Positions 4,783 to 12,953 of a stretch of DNA of 20,908 nucleotides are shown here, in pieces; positions within the stretch are counted from its first letter, which is position 1; the number at the start of each line of letters is the position of its first letter. This DNA is from a virus. Location: IMG/VR virus record IMGVR_UViG_3300045996_000232, positions 1 through 20,908 of that record; one strand, given 5' to 3'. The position numbers and the translations under genes were made by a program. The notes beneath the pieces were generated by a model that was not told where the DNA came from, ran no database searches, and saw only the letters and a program-made list of their open reading frames with translations.

Positions 4783-6171
4783 TTATTGTTCGTTCTTAAA
4801 GGGCTGTAACATCGTTCCTGAGCCTACTATATCACGGTTCTTTGAGGCCATTCCACTAGCTACAAATGCTGAGAGCGCACCAGCGAGCTTGGGGGTAATA
4901 GCCCCTTCATTGGTAAATATCTGTTTCACGAATTGCTTGCCACCTGGCATCCTCCAGGCTTGCATGACCATCCCGCCGATGTTCATGGCTTCTGGGGCAA
5001 ACAGGCCGATCCCTCCACCTATTGCTGCACCTGGAGGACCGCCCAAAGTCAAGCCGATTCCGTAGCCAATGCTACCACTAGCGCCAGCGTTCAGCAGTTT
5101 ACCAGCTAACCTGCCGAATCCGTACTGCTGCCCAGCCCCAGGCTGGAGGCCAGGGATTTCATTGAGGAAGCCAAAGAGGGACTTAATCTCAGCCTGTTCA
5201 GACCGTGAGAAGGATTGCGAGAACCACTTGCCTAGCCCCTCACTCTCGTCATTCAGTTCGTTAATAATCTTCTGTGCGCTGAACTGGGTTTGACTCCCTT
5301 GGCCTTTAGGGGTAAATACGGCACCGTTTATCCTCTTCTCAATGTCATTAAGCACCTGTTCGCGCTTCCAATAGTCACGGGCTGGGCCTAATGCAGAGCC
5401 GCTATTGTCGAGGTCATCGTTGAGGGATTTGAAGAACTTACCTAGATACTCCTTGCTGATTCCGCTTCCAGTCTCAGTGGATGCATCGGCTTGTAGCTTC
5501 CCAATGTCATGTAAAAGCGCCTGCATCTTGGACGGGGTAATGCTGCCTCCAGTAGCCACATCCTCCAGCCCTGTATCCTTCAATACCTTCTCAAAGGCTT
5601 TCTGGCCAGCTGGAGTCTGGTCAAACATCATATTCCGCATTTCTTGCAGCACGCTGGTGGTCTCGTTCAGTTCAATGGTGAGACCTTGCCTTGTCGCTTG
5701 CTCCATCACCTCTTTGGCCGGCACCGCCCCACGATAGCCAGCCATCTGTGTCTTAGCCATGCCTGGAGCCGCTGTATTTAATGCCCCGGGTAATTTAGCC
5801 GCACCGCGCAACACATTGGCCCCATAACCAACGACAGGAGGAAGGCCAGCGGCTAGACCAATCTGAAATAGGCTTGGCTCTGTAATGCCTAACGCCTGGT
5901 TTGCGGCTTCACCGATCCCGCTTCCAATACCCATCTCGAGCGGGACAAATGGGGCATTCAAGGGACCTAGCATAGCCGTAGCAGCCGCAGGAAGCGCAAT
6001 ACTACCAATCGTTGGGAGGGCTGCTTGTTTGGCTACGCCAGCCGCTGCACCGCCAATCTGTTCAATGTCAAGCCCAACACGCGAGGGGCTATCGGCCGGA
6101 ATGCCAGTTTGATACTGCGTCCAAGGGCCTTGCGATTCGGCCTGCTGGTATTTCTCCCATGGACCTCCCAT
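4783..6171 (-). CDS. Internal virion / DNA-ejection-type protein
   Basis: A 462-residue protein opening with two PW-aromatic motifs (PWEKYQ near 4 and PWTQYQ near 16), a feature common at the ends of phage ejection proteins. Two long Ala/Gly-rich hydrophobic regions (about 40-125 and 360-410, including IGYGIGLTLGGPPGAAIGGG) could insert into membrane. Between them lies a charged helical region of roughly 150-340. This design fits a protein carried in the virion and delivered into the envelope during DNA entry, like the P22 gp7/gp16/gp20 set. AAGGTG lies five bases before the ATG, and the start overlaps the previous stop (TAATG). No lytic domain is seen. Confidence 0.65.
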   Translation of the reverse strand: MGGPWEKYQQAESQGPWTQYQTGIPADSPSRVGLDIEQIGGAAAGVAKQAALPTIGSIALPAAATAMLGPLNAPFVPLEMGIGSGIGEAANQALGITEPSLFQIGLAAGLPPVVGYGANVLRGAAKLPGALNTAAPGMAKTQMAGYRGAVPAKEVMEQATRQGLTIELNETTSVLQEMRNMMFDQTPAGQKAFEKVLKDTGLEDVATGGSITPSKMQALLHDIGKLQADASTETGSGISKEYLGKFFKSLNDDLDNSGSALGPARDYWKREQVLNDIEKRINGAVFTPKGQGSQTQFSAQKIINELNDESEGLGKWFSQSFSRSEQAEIKSLFGFLNEIPGLQPGAGQQYGFGRLAGKLLNAGASGSIGYGIGLTLGGPPGAAIGGGIGLFAPEAMNIGGMVMQAWRMPGGKQFVKQIFTNEGAITPKLAGALSAFVASGMASKNRDIVGSGTMLQPFKNEQ

Positions 6172-7943
6172 TAGTTCACCTTCTCCCAGTTGCTAGCCTT
6201 AGCGGGGTCTCCACCCTTGAAGCGGTAGCCCCCCTGCACTGTGCCAGGTTGTGGTGTGCCAACTGTTCCACCCCCTGCGCTAGCCCGTATCTTTCCGCTC
6301 GGGTCTCTAGTGCTAAGGGTATTGCTCAAGAAACGCTCTAGGCGGTTCAGTTTAGAAACAATCACTGAATCCTTATCGAATGAGTTTAGGCCGAACCGCC
6401 GAGCCATACTCTTGACCTCATCAGCGTTAGCCGCAGCGCCGGTCTCAGCCCTTAGTTTGGCCGCAATCGCGTCCTCAATCATGGAATTGATATCGCGGCC
6501 CTCTGAGAATGGCATGTTGGTAAACGATTGGAACACTAAGTCACGGTCTACTGAGCCGTCCTTCTTGATAATCGAACGTTTGACATCCTGCACATTCTGA
6601 AGCGCATTGTTAATCATGGTGAACTTGCCGGCTTCTTCTGTCGTTCCCGGCATCTTAATTTCTACGCCAGCCTTGTTGTGTAGATTGATAATGAGCTGTT
6701 GTGGCGCAACGCCTGGGTGCTTTGCCGCAATCTCTCCAGCCAGCCCCATAAGGGCTGAATCGGATGGGCTTGGCCCCAGCTTCGCAGCACGTTGAGCAAA
6801 TTCAGTCTGTGCGGTAGCTAACAGTTGCTTCTCAGCTATTTCCCGCGCTTCCTTGCCTTGCTTGTCAGCCAGTTGTAATTGCTCAATGTTCATGTGCGTC
6901 TGACGCAAGGAGGTAGCCCGATCCTCTAACCGCTGCTGAAGGTTGGCATAACGAGCAAATGTTTCCTTGTTCGGGTTCTTCAGAAACTCCAGCCGTGTCT
7001 CATTCAATTCAATCACACTATTCAAGGCTCTCGATTGAGCGTCAACGACCTCAGGTGTCTTGCCCTGAAATTCCCCAGTCATAGGTAGACCAAGTGACAG
7101 CCGCTCGAGGTTGGTCGCAATTTCCTGGCGCACTCCCCTGAAATGCTCCAGTTCTTTCTTGACCTGTGGAATCTGAGCGAGTCGCTTCTCATCAAAGTCA
7201 GGCATCCCTGGAATGGTCTCAAACTTCTGCATGATCTTTGAGCGTTCATTCTGGTTTATCGTCGCGCTATATTGCTCATAGGCATCCAAGAGTGGCCGAG
7301 CTTCTTCCAACTGAGCCCTCGCCGCATTCTTTGCCCCAAGGATATACTCGCCCTCAACCTTGACCATCGCTCCCTGATTGATGATGGCTTCAGCCTTCGC
7401 CTTCTCCATTGGTGTCTGGAAGGCCACTTGCGAGGCTTGCGTTTGTGCTGGTCCGAACTCACTCACCGCCATATCGAGCGCACGGTTTTCCTCAGTGCTT
7501 CCAGCCGCACCACGTAAAGCTTTCCCAGCATCCAACTTCATACCTGGGGCAGCTAGTGCAGCCGATTCTTTTAACGCCGAAGGTGACATCTTCTTGAGTT
7601 CGGCCCCGTACTGTTGCTGTTCCTGGCTCCCAGGTTTCGCCATAACAAACTTCTGATAGAGGTCAGGATTCGAGATAAAGGCGTTCTGACTTGGCAGAAG
7701 GCGTAGCGGAATGCCGGCCACTTCAGCGTATTGCTTCAAGATGGGGTACTGGTCGCTTAATGGGGCTTGTCCCATGGTGGTAGACAGGGCATTGAGTTGT
7801 TCAAGCCTTTGCTGATGCTGCTGCTGTGCCATCTCAGATTGCTTACGCAATTCAAGGGCTTGCGCGTTCTGGTCCAGTTGTAGCATCTGCATCCCAGTCT
7901 GCATGGGGTTCCAATAGTCGCTCAGGGTCTTAACTTCAGCCAT
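6171..7943 (-). CDS. Large coiled-coil internal virion / DNA-ejection-type protein
   Basis: A 590-residue, Gln/Ala/Glu-rich, mostly helical protein. Coiled-coil-like stretches appear near 20-55 (QNAQALELRKQSEMAQQQH), 200-285 and 325-390. A segment near 510-550 (LRAETGAAANADEVKSMARR) and the C-terminal motif GYRFKGGDPAKASNWEKV are patterns found at the ends of phage internal virion proteins. It is placed between a P22 gp7-type DNA transfer protein and a membrane-seeking partner, so it is probably ejected with the DNA. The ATG at 7943 has AAAGG eight bases upstream. It starts next to the divergent plus-strand gene, which interrupts the operon here. Confidence 0.7.
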   Translation of the reverse strand: MAEVKTLSDYWNPMQTGMQMLQLDQNAQALELRKQSEMAQQQHQQRLEQLNALSTTMGQAPLSDQYPILKQYAEVAGIPLRLLPSQNAFISNPDLYQKFVMAKPGSQEQQQYGAELKKMSPSALKESAALAAPGMKLDAGKALRGAAGSTEENRALDMAVSEFGPAQTQASQVAFQTPMEKAKAEAIINQGAMVKVEGEYILGAKNAARAQLEEARPLLDAYEQYSATINQNERSKIMQKFETIPGMPDFDEKRLAQIPQVKKELEHFRGVRQEIATNLERLSLGLPMTGEFQGKTPEVVDAQSRALNSVIELNETRLEFLKNPNKETFARYANLQQRLEDRATSLRQTHMNIEQLQLADKQGKEAREIAEKQLLATAQTEFAQRAAKLGPSPSDSALMGLAGEIAAKHPGVAPQQLIINLHNKAGVEIKMPGTTEEAGKFTMINNALQNVQDVKRSIIKKDGSVDRDLVFQSFTNMPFSEGRDINSMIEDAIAAKLRAETGAAANADEVKSMARRFGLNSFDKDSVIVSKLNRLERFLSNTLSTRDPSGKIRASAGGGTVGTPQPGTVQGGYRFKGGDPAKASNWEKVN

Positions 7944-7973
7944 TTGACAAGCCTTTCAGTAAGGGCGTACCAT
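7944..7973 (+). promoter_or_regulatory. Candidate promoter of the plus-strand moron
   Basis: A perfect TTGACA (7944-7949) is followed after 18 bases by TACCAT (7968-7973), a four-of-six match to the -10 box. It points at the plus-strand gene starting at 7997. A lone gene facing against the operon needs its own promoter. The -35 match is seen; promoter activity is inferred. Confidence 0.45.
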
Positions 7974-7977
7974 TATA
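7972..7977 (-). promoter_or_regulatory. Candidate minus-strand -10 box
   Basis: The minus strand reads TATAAT at 7977-7972, 29 bases before the start of the 590-residue gene. No good -35 box lies 16-18 bases upstream. It could restart late transcription downstream of the inserted moron, or be chance. It overlaps the plus-strand candidate promoter. Confidence 0.3.
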
Positions 7978-7996
7978 GACATACAGGAGGTGGCCC

Positions 7997-8320
7997 ATGA
8001 GAACCTTACTCACATTCATCGCGTTGTTGATTGCCACACCAGCGTTCGCCATCAGTGATGCACTCGTCAACTATTGCCTCACTACCAGCAACCCTGAATT
8101 TTGTCTCAGGAACTCCATGGCTAACGAACAAGCCAACCGCGAGCAACGCCAGATGGAACACCAGATGGCCATTGCTGAAGAACAGACTCGAGGGATGGCT
8201 TTGTTCGGTGCAGGGAATGCCATGATTAATGGCATCAACCAGGGCTTTCGTCCGATGCCTACTCCCCCGCCTGTCACGTTCCAACCTATGGCCATGCCGT
8301 ATCCTAATGCTGGCAGATAA
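7997..8320 (+). CDS. Exported small protein on the opposite strand (moron)
   Basis: A 107-residue protein with a textbook Sec signal peptide (MRTLLTFIALLIATPAFA, cleavage expected after residue 18). The mature part begins with a short segment carrying two Cys (NYCLTTSNPEFC, 27 and 36), then a Gln/Glu/Met-rich helix (about 40-68), a Gly/Asn turn and a Pro/Met-rich tail. The ribosome binding site is AGGAGG six bases before the ATG. It is the only plus-strand gene inside about 19 kb of minus-strand late genes. Its stop directly abuts that of the 340-residue gene. A periplasmic location is likely in a Gram-negative host. The function is unknown; superinfection exclusion or envelope modification are possibilities only. 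Confidence 0.8.
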   Translation: MRTLLTFIALLIATPAFAISDALVNYCLTTSNPEFCLRNSMANEQANREQRQMEHQMAIAEEQTRGMALFGAGNAMINGINQGFRPMPTPPPVTFQPMAMPYPNAGR

Positions 8321-9343
8321 CTAATACTCATAGGGATTGGTTGGGGTTGTTTGCCAATCAATCCCAGCAGTATTAGGTTTGTTTCGGTTCATCAGATTAT
8401 TGAACATGCTGTAGTTCAGCCCCGCTCCGATGGCTCCAGTAGCTGCGTTGCCAATTCCAGTCGCCATGTTCGCGTAAGCGTTCCCTGCCCCAATGAGCCC
8501 TTGTGCAGCAGCGTTTCCAGCCCCTACTTGTAGATTGGAGACACCTTGAGCGGTTCCCGTGATAGCCCCTGCGCCTTGTGCGGCCGCATTTGCTCCGATC
8601 CCAAACATACCAGCCATTCTGCCCCATTGCCGTTCCTCTTCACCCACTATGCGAGCGTACTGGCGTTCTACTTCACCAGCTCCCAACTCAATCAATCCCC
8701 TGCGTTTTTCCTCAGCTTCAAAGCCTGAGCCGCTCAAGCCTCGAGCCGCAAAATGCCTGTCCATCTGTCGCCCGAGTAATTCAGATTGGAACTGATACCA
8801 TGGGGAGGCTTCAATATCCGCAACCGTTCGCGGTCTATTAGATGGCTGTTGTGCTTGCTGTGTTTGGAACTGCTGCGCTTGCGAGAATTGCAATTCAGAC
8901 TGCTTATTGAATGTGGCGAGCTTCGCTTCAGCTTCACGAATCTTCGACTGAACCGTGTTGAGTTCAGCATGGAAGGCATCACGCCTCCGCTCGCTCGCAT
9001 TCTTGCCGGTAAATGTCTGGTACGTTTCCCACTGCGGAATCGTCGCTTTCAGGCGGTCAATTTCACCTTGCAATGCTATCCTTTGCGTATCCGATGTGGC
9101 CCTGATCTGTTCCGGTGAGTACAGCGCATTGGTCATGGCGTACCCAGCGGTGAGGCCGAAATTCCTATAGGGGTCTAGGTAGGATAAGGCGTCACGCCCC
9201 GCAGCCTGAGTGGTCTGGATGCCTTGCATGGCTGCGTCTTGCTGTACCGCCGCTGCATCCTTGGCCGCTCCACTTTGCAGGAGACCGCCCGTCACTGACG
9301 CTCCCGCACCGACTACCGCTGCTGCTGCTATTCCCCAAGGCAT
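8321..9343 (-). CDS. DNA transfer / ejection protein, P22 gp7-like
   Basis: A 340-residue protein of the phage DNA-transfer type. It starts with a hydrophobic Ala/Gly region (GIAAAAVVGAGASVTGGLL), continues with a coiled coil (about 85-160), then the characteristic block SPWYQFQSELLGRQMDRHFA and ARGLSGSG (180-207). It ends with a glycine-zipper-like C-terminus of repeated GAGNA elements (about 245-310). In P22 the gp7 family is expelled from the virion to help DNA cross the envelope. The ATG at 9343 has a strong AGGAGG six bases upstream and overlaps the cupin gene by 16 bases. Family-level confidence is good, based on the central block and the gene order. Confidence 0.82.
   Translation of the reverse strand: MPWGIAAAAVVGAGASVTGGLLQSGAAKDAAAVQQDAAMQGIQTTQAAGRDALSYLDPYRNFGLTAGYAMTNALYSPEQIRATSDTQRIALQGEIDRLKATIPQWETYQTFTGKNASERRRDAFHAELNTVQSKIREAEAKLATFNKQSELQFSQAQQFQTQQAQQPSNRPRTVADIEASPWYQFQSELLGRQMDRHFAARGLSGSGFEAEEKRRGLIELGAGEVERQYARIVGEEERQWGRMAGMFGIGANAAAQGAGAITGTAQGVSNLQVGAGNAAAQGLIGAGNAYANMATGIGNAATGAIGAGLNYSMFNNLMNRNKPNTAGIDWQTTPTNPYEY
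8333..8365 (+). terminator. Strong hairpin just after the moron stop codon
   Basis: Bases 8333-8344 and 8354-8365 form a 12-bp stem (GGGATTGGTTGG with CCAATCAATCCC) and a 9-base loop. The single imperfect position is a G-U pair in plus-strand RNA but an A-C mismatch in minus-strand RNA, so the structure favours the plus transcript. It begins 13 bases after the moron stop, inside the end of the converging gene. No T-run follows, so it may be a pause, a stability element or a weak terminator rather than a standard one. Confidence 0.5.
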
Positions 9344-9654
9344 TCTGCACCTCCTGTCGGTACTAACATCGCCGCTTCAGCACTGGCTGTATGGTGAATG
9401 CAGACCAGCCGCGTATTTGGCATGAGCGATTCAAACTCATGTAATTTGTTCGCCTTGATTTCCACTGCCTCTCCAGCGCAGTAGTCTCCAGACTCAACCC
9501 CATCTACATAGAGAATCACAGCGCCAGAGGCCACTAGCGTTGCATGGTCGTATGGGTGCTTGTGCTGGGGGATTCTGACGCCAAGGCCCAGCAGTACAGA
9601 CCTGAAATAGAGGCCGGCGACATTCTCTTGAATACTCTCAACTAACTCTTCCAT
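9328..9654 (-). CDS. Small cupin-fold, probably metal-binding protein
   Basis: A 108-residue single-domain protein with cupin features: a His cluster HKHPYDH (31-37), strands running through LVASGAVILYVDG, a glycine turn (GDYCAGEAVEI) and a second-motif His72 in KLHEF, with further His87-88. This pattern implies a metal-binding jelly-roll, possibly for Fe, Mn or Zn. The ATG at 9654 has GGAG four bases away; the in-frame TTG at 9678 is less likely. It overlaps the oxygenase gene by 17 bases and the ejection gene by 16, so all three are co-translated. Whether it is an enzyme, a sugar epimerase-like protein or a virion part cannot be read. Confidence 0.75.
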   Translation of the reverse strand: MEELVESIQENVAGLYFRSVLLGLGVRIPQHKHPYDHATLVASGAVILYVDGVESGDYCAGEAVEIKANKLHEFESLMPNTRLVCIHHTASAEAAMLVPTGGAECLGE

Positions 9655-10225
9655 ACTTCTCCGTTCGTATGCAGACAATAAGAGTGATTCTGTCTCGCAC
9701 GCTGTTATTCTCTACCCAGTGCAGCTTTCGGTTATCGAATAGCCACACTTCACCTTCCTTCGGCTCTAGTCCTTCCTTGACTCCATCATGCTCGCACCAG
9801 AAGGTAGCCCCTGGGTCGTTCTGAATGCAGACATAGAACTTGTCGTAATATTGAACATGCCAGCCGTCATCGGTATGCGGTGCGATGCCATGACCTGGAG
9901 GAATGCGGGTTATAAGCACCCCGCCAAGCATCTCCCCTTCCGTTGCAGCCATCAGGTCCATCACAATGGGCTTCAACGATGGAATGACCGTCCAGGCTGG
10001 ATACCAGACCGGCACATGGGCATCATTGAAGGTGCGATAATCCCCGCTCTCCTCATATTTCTTCACATCGTTGTAGCGCACCCAGATATCGGACATGCCG
10101 CTATGCGGGGTGTTCGGTGCGGTCTTTCTAATGGTATGCTGGTCCCACAGTTCAGGGTGTGCCTCTAGCTGGTTCTTCACCCGCCACACGTTGGCACCAG
10201 CACCGATCTTCTGGAAATGCACCAT
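9638..10225 (-). CDS. 2-oxoglutarate/Fe(II) oxygenase, aspartyl/asparaginyl hydroxylase type
   Basis: A 195-residue predicted dioxygenase. The C-terminal half carries the double-stranded beta-helix core: GVLITRIPPGHGIAPHTDDG with the iron ligands His117 and Asp119, third ligand His169 (NRKLHWVEN) and 2-oxoglutarate-binding Arg179 (RDRITLI). The spacing fits the Asp/Asn beta-hydroxylase-like family. Family members hydroxylate amino acids in proteins, free amino acids or lipids; the substrate here is unknown. It lies between the tailspike-like gene (TGATG overlap) and the cupin gene. This position suggests modification of a virion protein or of the host surface. The catalytic assignment is strong; the biological target is speculative. 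Confidence 0.88.
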   Translation of the reverse strand: MVHFQKIGAGANVWRVKNQLEAHPELWDQHTIRKTAPNTPHSGMSDIWVRYNDVKKYEESGDYRTFNDAHVPVWYPAWTVIPSLKPIVMDLMAATEGEMLGGVLITRIPPGHGIAPHTDDGWHVQYYDKFYVCIQNDPGATFWCEHDGVKEGLEPKEGEVWLFDNRKLHWVENNSVRDRITLIVCIRTEKYGRVS

Positions 10226-11523
10226 CAGAACGCCGCTCCACCGTCAATGCGGAATCGCTGACCGCCAGCGTAGATAATCAGGTTCCTATCGCCGGCCCCG
10301 GCATCCTCAATCAGCATGGTCCCATTTCTCGCTGCTGCCGCAGCTGGGAGGCTTGCTGTAGCAATCACTTGGGCCAGGCTCACATCTGAGACCGTGCTAG
10401 GTCCGACAAGTATTTCCGTCATCAAATTGTTCTGCGTGGAACCGCTGCCGATATAGGTATTCCCTAAGCTAATCCGTACCTGACGAGTCCCGGTCACGAA
10501 TGGAGCCCCGTTCGGGAACGTGTTCCCGATACAAATAAGCGGGGTGCCATCACCCGACCCAGACGAACACCGCAGGAGCCAAGAGGCTTCATAGGTGCCG
10601 CTGGCTAAGTCATTGCCGATGAGGGTCAGCGGTCCACCCTTTTGATACTGGATATACTCACCGTCAGCATGGAGTGAATCAGGTGAGAGTCGGCAGTTGG
10701 AAATGGTGACCGCCCATTTATTCGAGTCTCCCCCAGTGTCCGTCAGGAAGCGGTCAGAACTCTCAGACTGGCACCCGTCAATGACAATCGTATCCGTGGG
10801 AGACCCAAGGTAAATATCGTTGGTATTCCCGCTGAAGTTCACGCCTCTTGCACGGAAGCTGCCGGCCACTGTCTGAATGCCGTTTGTGCGACTCACTAGC
10901 GCCCCGCCCGTTATCTCAATCCACTTCGATTGCGAATGGTTGATGAGGTAGCCATTGGTGCCAGAACCCGTGATATTGACATCTCGGAATGAATGCAAAT
11001 CGTTGTTGGCGGTCGAACTGTTCCCGATTTGAACGGCTGTGGTAGAGGCACCAATAGACAGCCGCTCATAGATATTGTGGGCAGCGAGCGTGCTCCCTGA
11101 CGGCGCACTGGCATGGTCCACGCGGATTCCAATACCGATGGTTCCGGTGCCTGGAATGATTGAGAAGCCGTGCATGTAGGAATCGCGGGTCCTGTCAAAT
11201 AGAACTACCGTGCCGCCATTGGTTCCGTTCCACTTAAAGGTGGTATTCAGGTTGGTGTCACCACTCCCACCGTTGCCTCGTAGCTCAATGTTCTGAAGGG
11301 CTGTGAGGTTGATCGTATCGGAGATGTTATAGATGGCCCCAGGCATGAACGTCACAAGCCCACTGGAACCAGCTTCCTCAATCGCTGCGTTAATATCGCT
11401 GGTTGAATCACCAGCAGATGGCTCCACCAGTAACCCGTTAAGGTTCAGATACCTGTGCAACTCATCCAGGTAGTCCAGCATTTCATCGGCGTCAGCGGTC
11501 CTTGGTGGTCGTTGTACCGGCAT
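10225..11523 (-). CDS. Beta-helix tailspike-like protein
   Basis: A 432-residue protein. The start resembles a short virion-attachment helix (DADEMLDYLDELHRYLN), then a pectate-lyase-like right-handed beta-helix from about 45 to 360 marked by repeated strands such as NIELRGNGG, SFRDVNITGSGTNGYLI and VTISNCRLS. The C-terminus (SLPAAAAARNGTMLIEDAGA to the end) looks like a recurrent fibre-end domain, possibly for trimerisation. The length is normal for a small tailspike. It follows the gp10-like gene with a TAATG overlap, in the place where P22 carries its needle gene. Such spikes bind or cut surface polysaccharide; no catalytic residues can be assigned by eye. Confidence 0.78.
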   Translation of the reverse strand: MPVQRPPRTADADEMLDYLDELHRYLNLNGLLVEPSAGDSTSDINAAIEEAGSSGLVTFMPGAIYNISDTINLTALQNIELRGNGGSGDTNLNTTFKWNGTNGGTVVLFDRTRDSYMHGFSIIPGTGTIGIGIRVDHASAPSGSTLAAHNIYERLSIGASTTAVQIGNSSTANNDLHSFRDVNITGSGTNGYLINHSQSKWIEITGGALVSRTNGIQTVAGSFRARGVNFSGNTNDIYLGSPTDTIVIDGCQSESSDRFLTDTGGDSNKWAVTISNCRLSPDSLHADGEYIQYQKGGPLTLIGNDLASGTYEASWLLRCSSGSGDGTPLICIGNTFPNGAPFVTGTRQVRISLGNTYIGSGSTQNNLMTEILVGPSTVSDVSLAQVIATASLPAAAAARNGTMLIEDAGAGDRNLIIYAGGQRFRIDGGAAF

Positions 11524-12953
11524 TACTCCACGTTCTCCTGAGCATCTACCAAGACAAACTCACAGGCGTCTGTATGGCAGATTTCGTACTGCCTGAACTT
11601 GTAGGCACCGAGCTTATGTGTACGGGCTTCTAGGTAATGGTCTCCCACTTGGCCTAGCCGCAACTGCCGTTCGTTGCTCCATGCCCCGTTATGGTTCCTC
11701 CAGCGAAGCGTCACCACTGGGTCAGACACATCGCTATTTCCACGCCCCCGCTTGAATCGGAATACAATCTCTGAGGATTTCTTTTCATTATAGGTACCGT
11801 GACTGATGAAGCCGGTACGCCGTAGTGTTCTGATTGGGTTTCCATCATCGGTGTAGCAGTCCGTTTTGATCTTATAAACACGGCCGTCTTGCCTATCGGC
11901 TACTAGGTGGAAGTTCCATCCCTTGGCGTAGCAATAGCAATGACCACGGAAGGCTTCATATTCAGCGGAAGCGGTATTCCAATAGCCCCATTGCGCCCAT
12001 CCACCAGTCTGGTAGTTATAGGCTAGTGTCGTTCTGCCATTGGGGAAGCTCGTTACGTAGAGCGGAAAACCTGCCACTTCAATGTTGTCGCTCACGGCAT
12101 CGGAGACGGTATCAAACGACTGAATGAGCTTATGATAGGGGAAACTGATGTGCGTAGGGGTGCGGGAATCCAGCTTTACGAATCTCCGCTTGTTGTCCAA
12201 CCACATCCAGTTGTTCCCAACCTGCCTAAAGGTCTGGACCGCTGAACAGCCAGTAGGAATCAGGCCGTTCACCCGCCTTACAAACGGCGTCACGCCGTCG
12301 TTGTACCAAATCTCAACCGATTCCTCTCCGACAAGCATGAGTTCAGACCAACCCTCGTAGATCCCCAGCAAGTCATCGGGTCTGCCGGCCTTGCGAAAGG
12401 TATCGGTTGCTGTCCATGAAGTCATATCGTTCGGGTCGGAGAACAGGGCATCTCTCCCGCCTGAGGTCGCAATCAGGTAGCCATCCAGGGTGGCAAGGTG
12501 CGTCACTGTAGTGGGGGCTTGGGCATCAGCCATGTTTGCGGTGCTATTGGTGGTTAGTGGGGTGATGTCCGTTTGCAGGATAACCGTTCCATGCGCTACA
12601 TACAGGTTGCTTCTATCCGTCGCAAACGAAGCCCTGTTAATAGTTGGGGCCGCACCTATTTGTGAGGTGTCAGTCATTGTGCCATCACGCTCAATCTTCC
12701 ACAGGTTCCCATCGTTGTTCACAGCAAAGACAAGGTTGTTCACCTCATCCCAATAGAGCCCGATGATTGCTGGTAAGTTGGCGGCTGCTCCGTTTGTGCC
12801 GTAGTTCCCCCACTCCTCAAGCCCTGGCCGCTTCACCGTATGGCCTAGCTCATTCACATAGCCGTCAATGAGGGCAGCCGACACCCCGTCTAGCTCCACT
12901 TCATCCACGTTCGCGTATGGGTCCCCCGTTAAGGGGAGTTCTTTCCAGGCCAT
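11523..12953 (-). CDS. Packaged DNA stabilisation / tail hub protein, P22 gp10-like
   Basis: A 476-residue protein of the P22 gp10 type, which plugs the portal channel after packaging and anchors tail parts. The recognisable path includes YVNELGHTVKRPGL near 32-45, SGGRDALFSDPNDMTSW, GRPDDLLGIYEGWSELMLVG, ESVEIWYNDG and a C-terminal block RWRNHNGAWSNERQLRLGQV followed by KFRQYEI. The repeated beta-strands are consistent with a propeller-like fold. The length matches the family. It sits directly after the gp4-like gene (TAATG overlap), the same order as in P22. It is slightly unusual in carrying a cysteine-containing segment (HCYCYAKGW). Confidence 0.88.
   Translation of the reverse strand: MAWKELPLTGDPYANVDEVELDGVSAALIDGYVNELGHTVKRPGLEEWGNYGTNGAAANLPAIIGLYWDEVNNLVFAVNNDGNLWKIERDGTMTDTSQIGAAPTINRASFATDRSNLYVAHGTVILQTDITPLTTNSTANMADAQAPTTVTHLATLDGYLIATSGGRDALFSDPNDMTSWTATDTFRKAGRPDDLLGIYEGWSELMLVGEESVEIWYNDGVTPFVRRVNGLIPTGCSAVQTFRQVGNNWMWLDNKRRFVKLDSRTPTHISFPYHKLIQSFDTVSDAVSDNIEVAGFPLYVTSFPNGRTTLAYNYQTGGWAQWGYWNTASAEYEAFRGHCYCYAKGWNFHLVADRQDGRVYKIKTDCYTDDGNPIRTLRRTGFISHGTYNEKKSSEIVFRFKRGRGNSDVSDPVVTLRWRNHNGAWSNERQLRLGQVGDHYLEARTHKLGAYKFRQYEICHTDACEFVLVDAQENVE

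Noticed and set aside
4613-5065. 150-codon plus-strand frame
   Set aside because: It spans antisense to the tail-fibre start and the end of the ejection-protein gene; composition and lack of initiation signals indicate a shadow.
4783-6171. Lytic transglycosylase or peptidase domain in the 462-residue ejection protein
   Set aside because: No catalytic motif of either class is visible; only PW-aromatic motifs and hydrophobic Ala/Gly regions are present.
7944-7979. Promoter using TTGACA with TATAGA at 7974-7979
   Set aside because: The gap is 24 bases, too long for a sigma70-type promoter; TACCAT at 18 bases is the better partner.
9788-10168. 126-codon plus-strand frame
   Set aside because: It is antisense to the oxygenase, whose metal-binding residues are intact.
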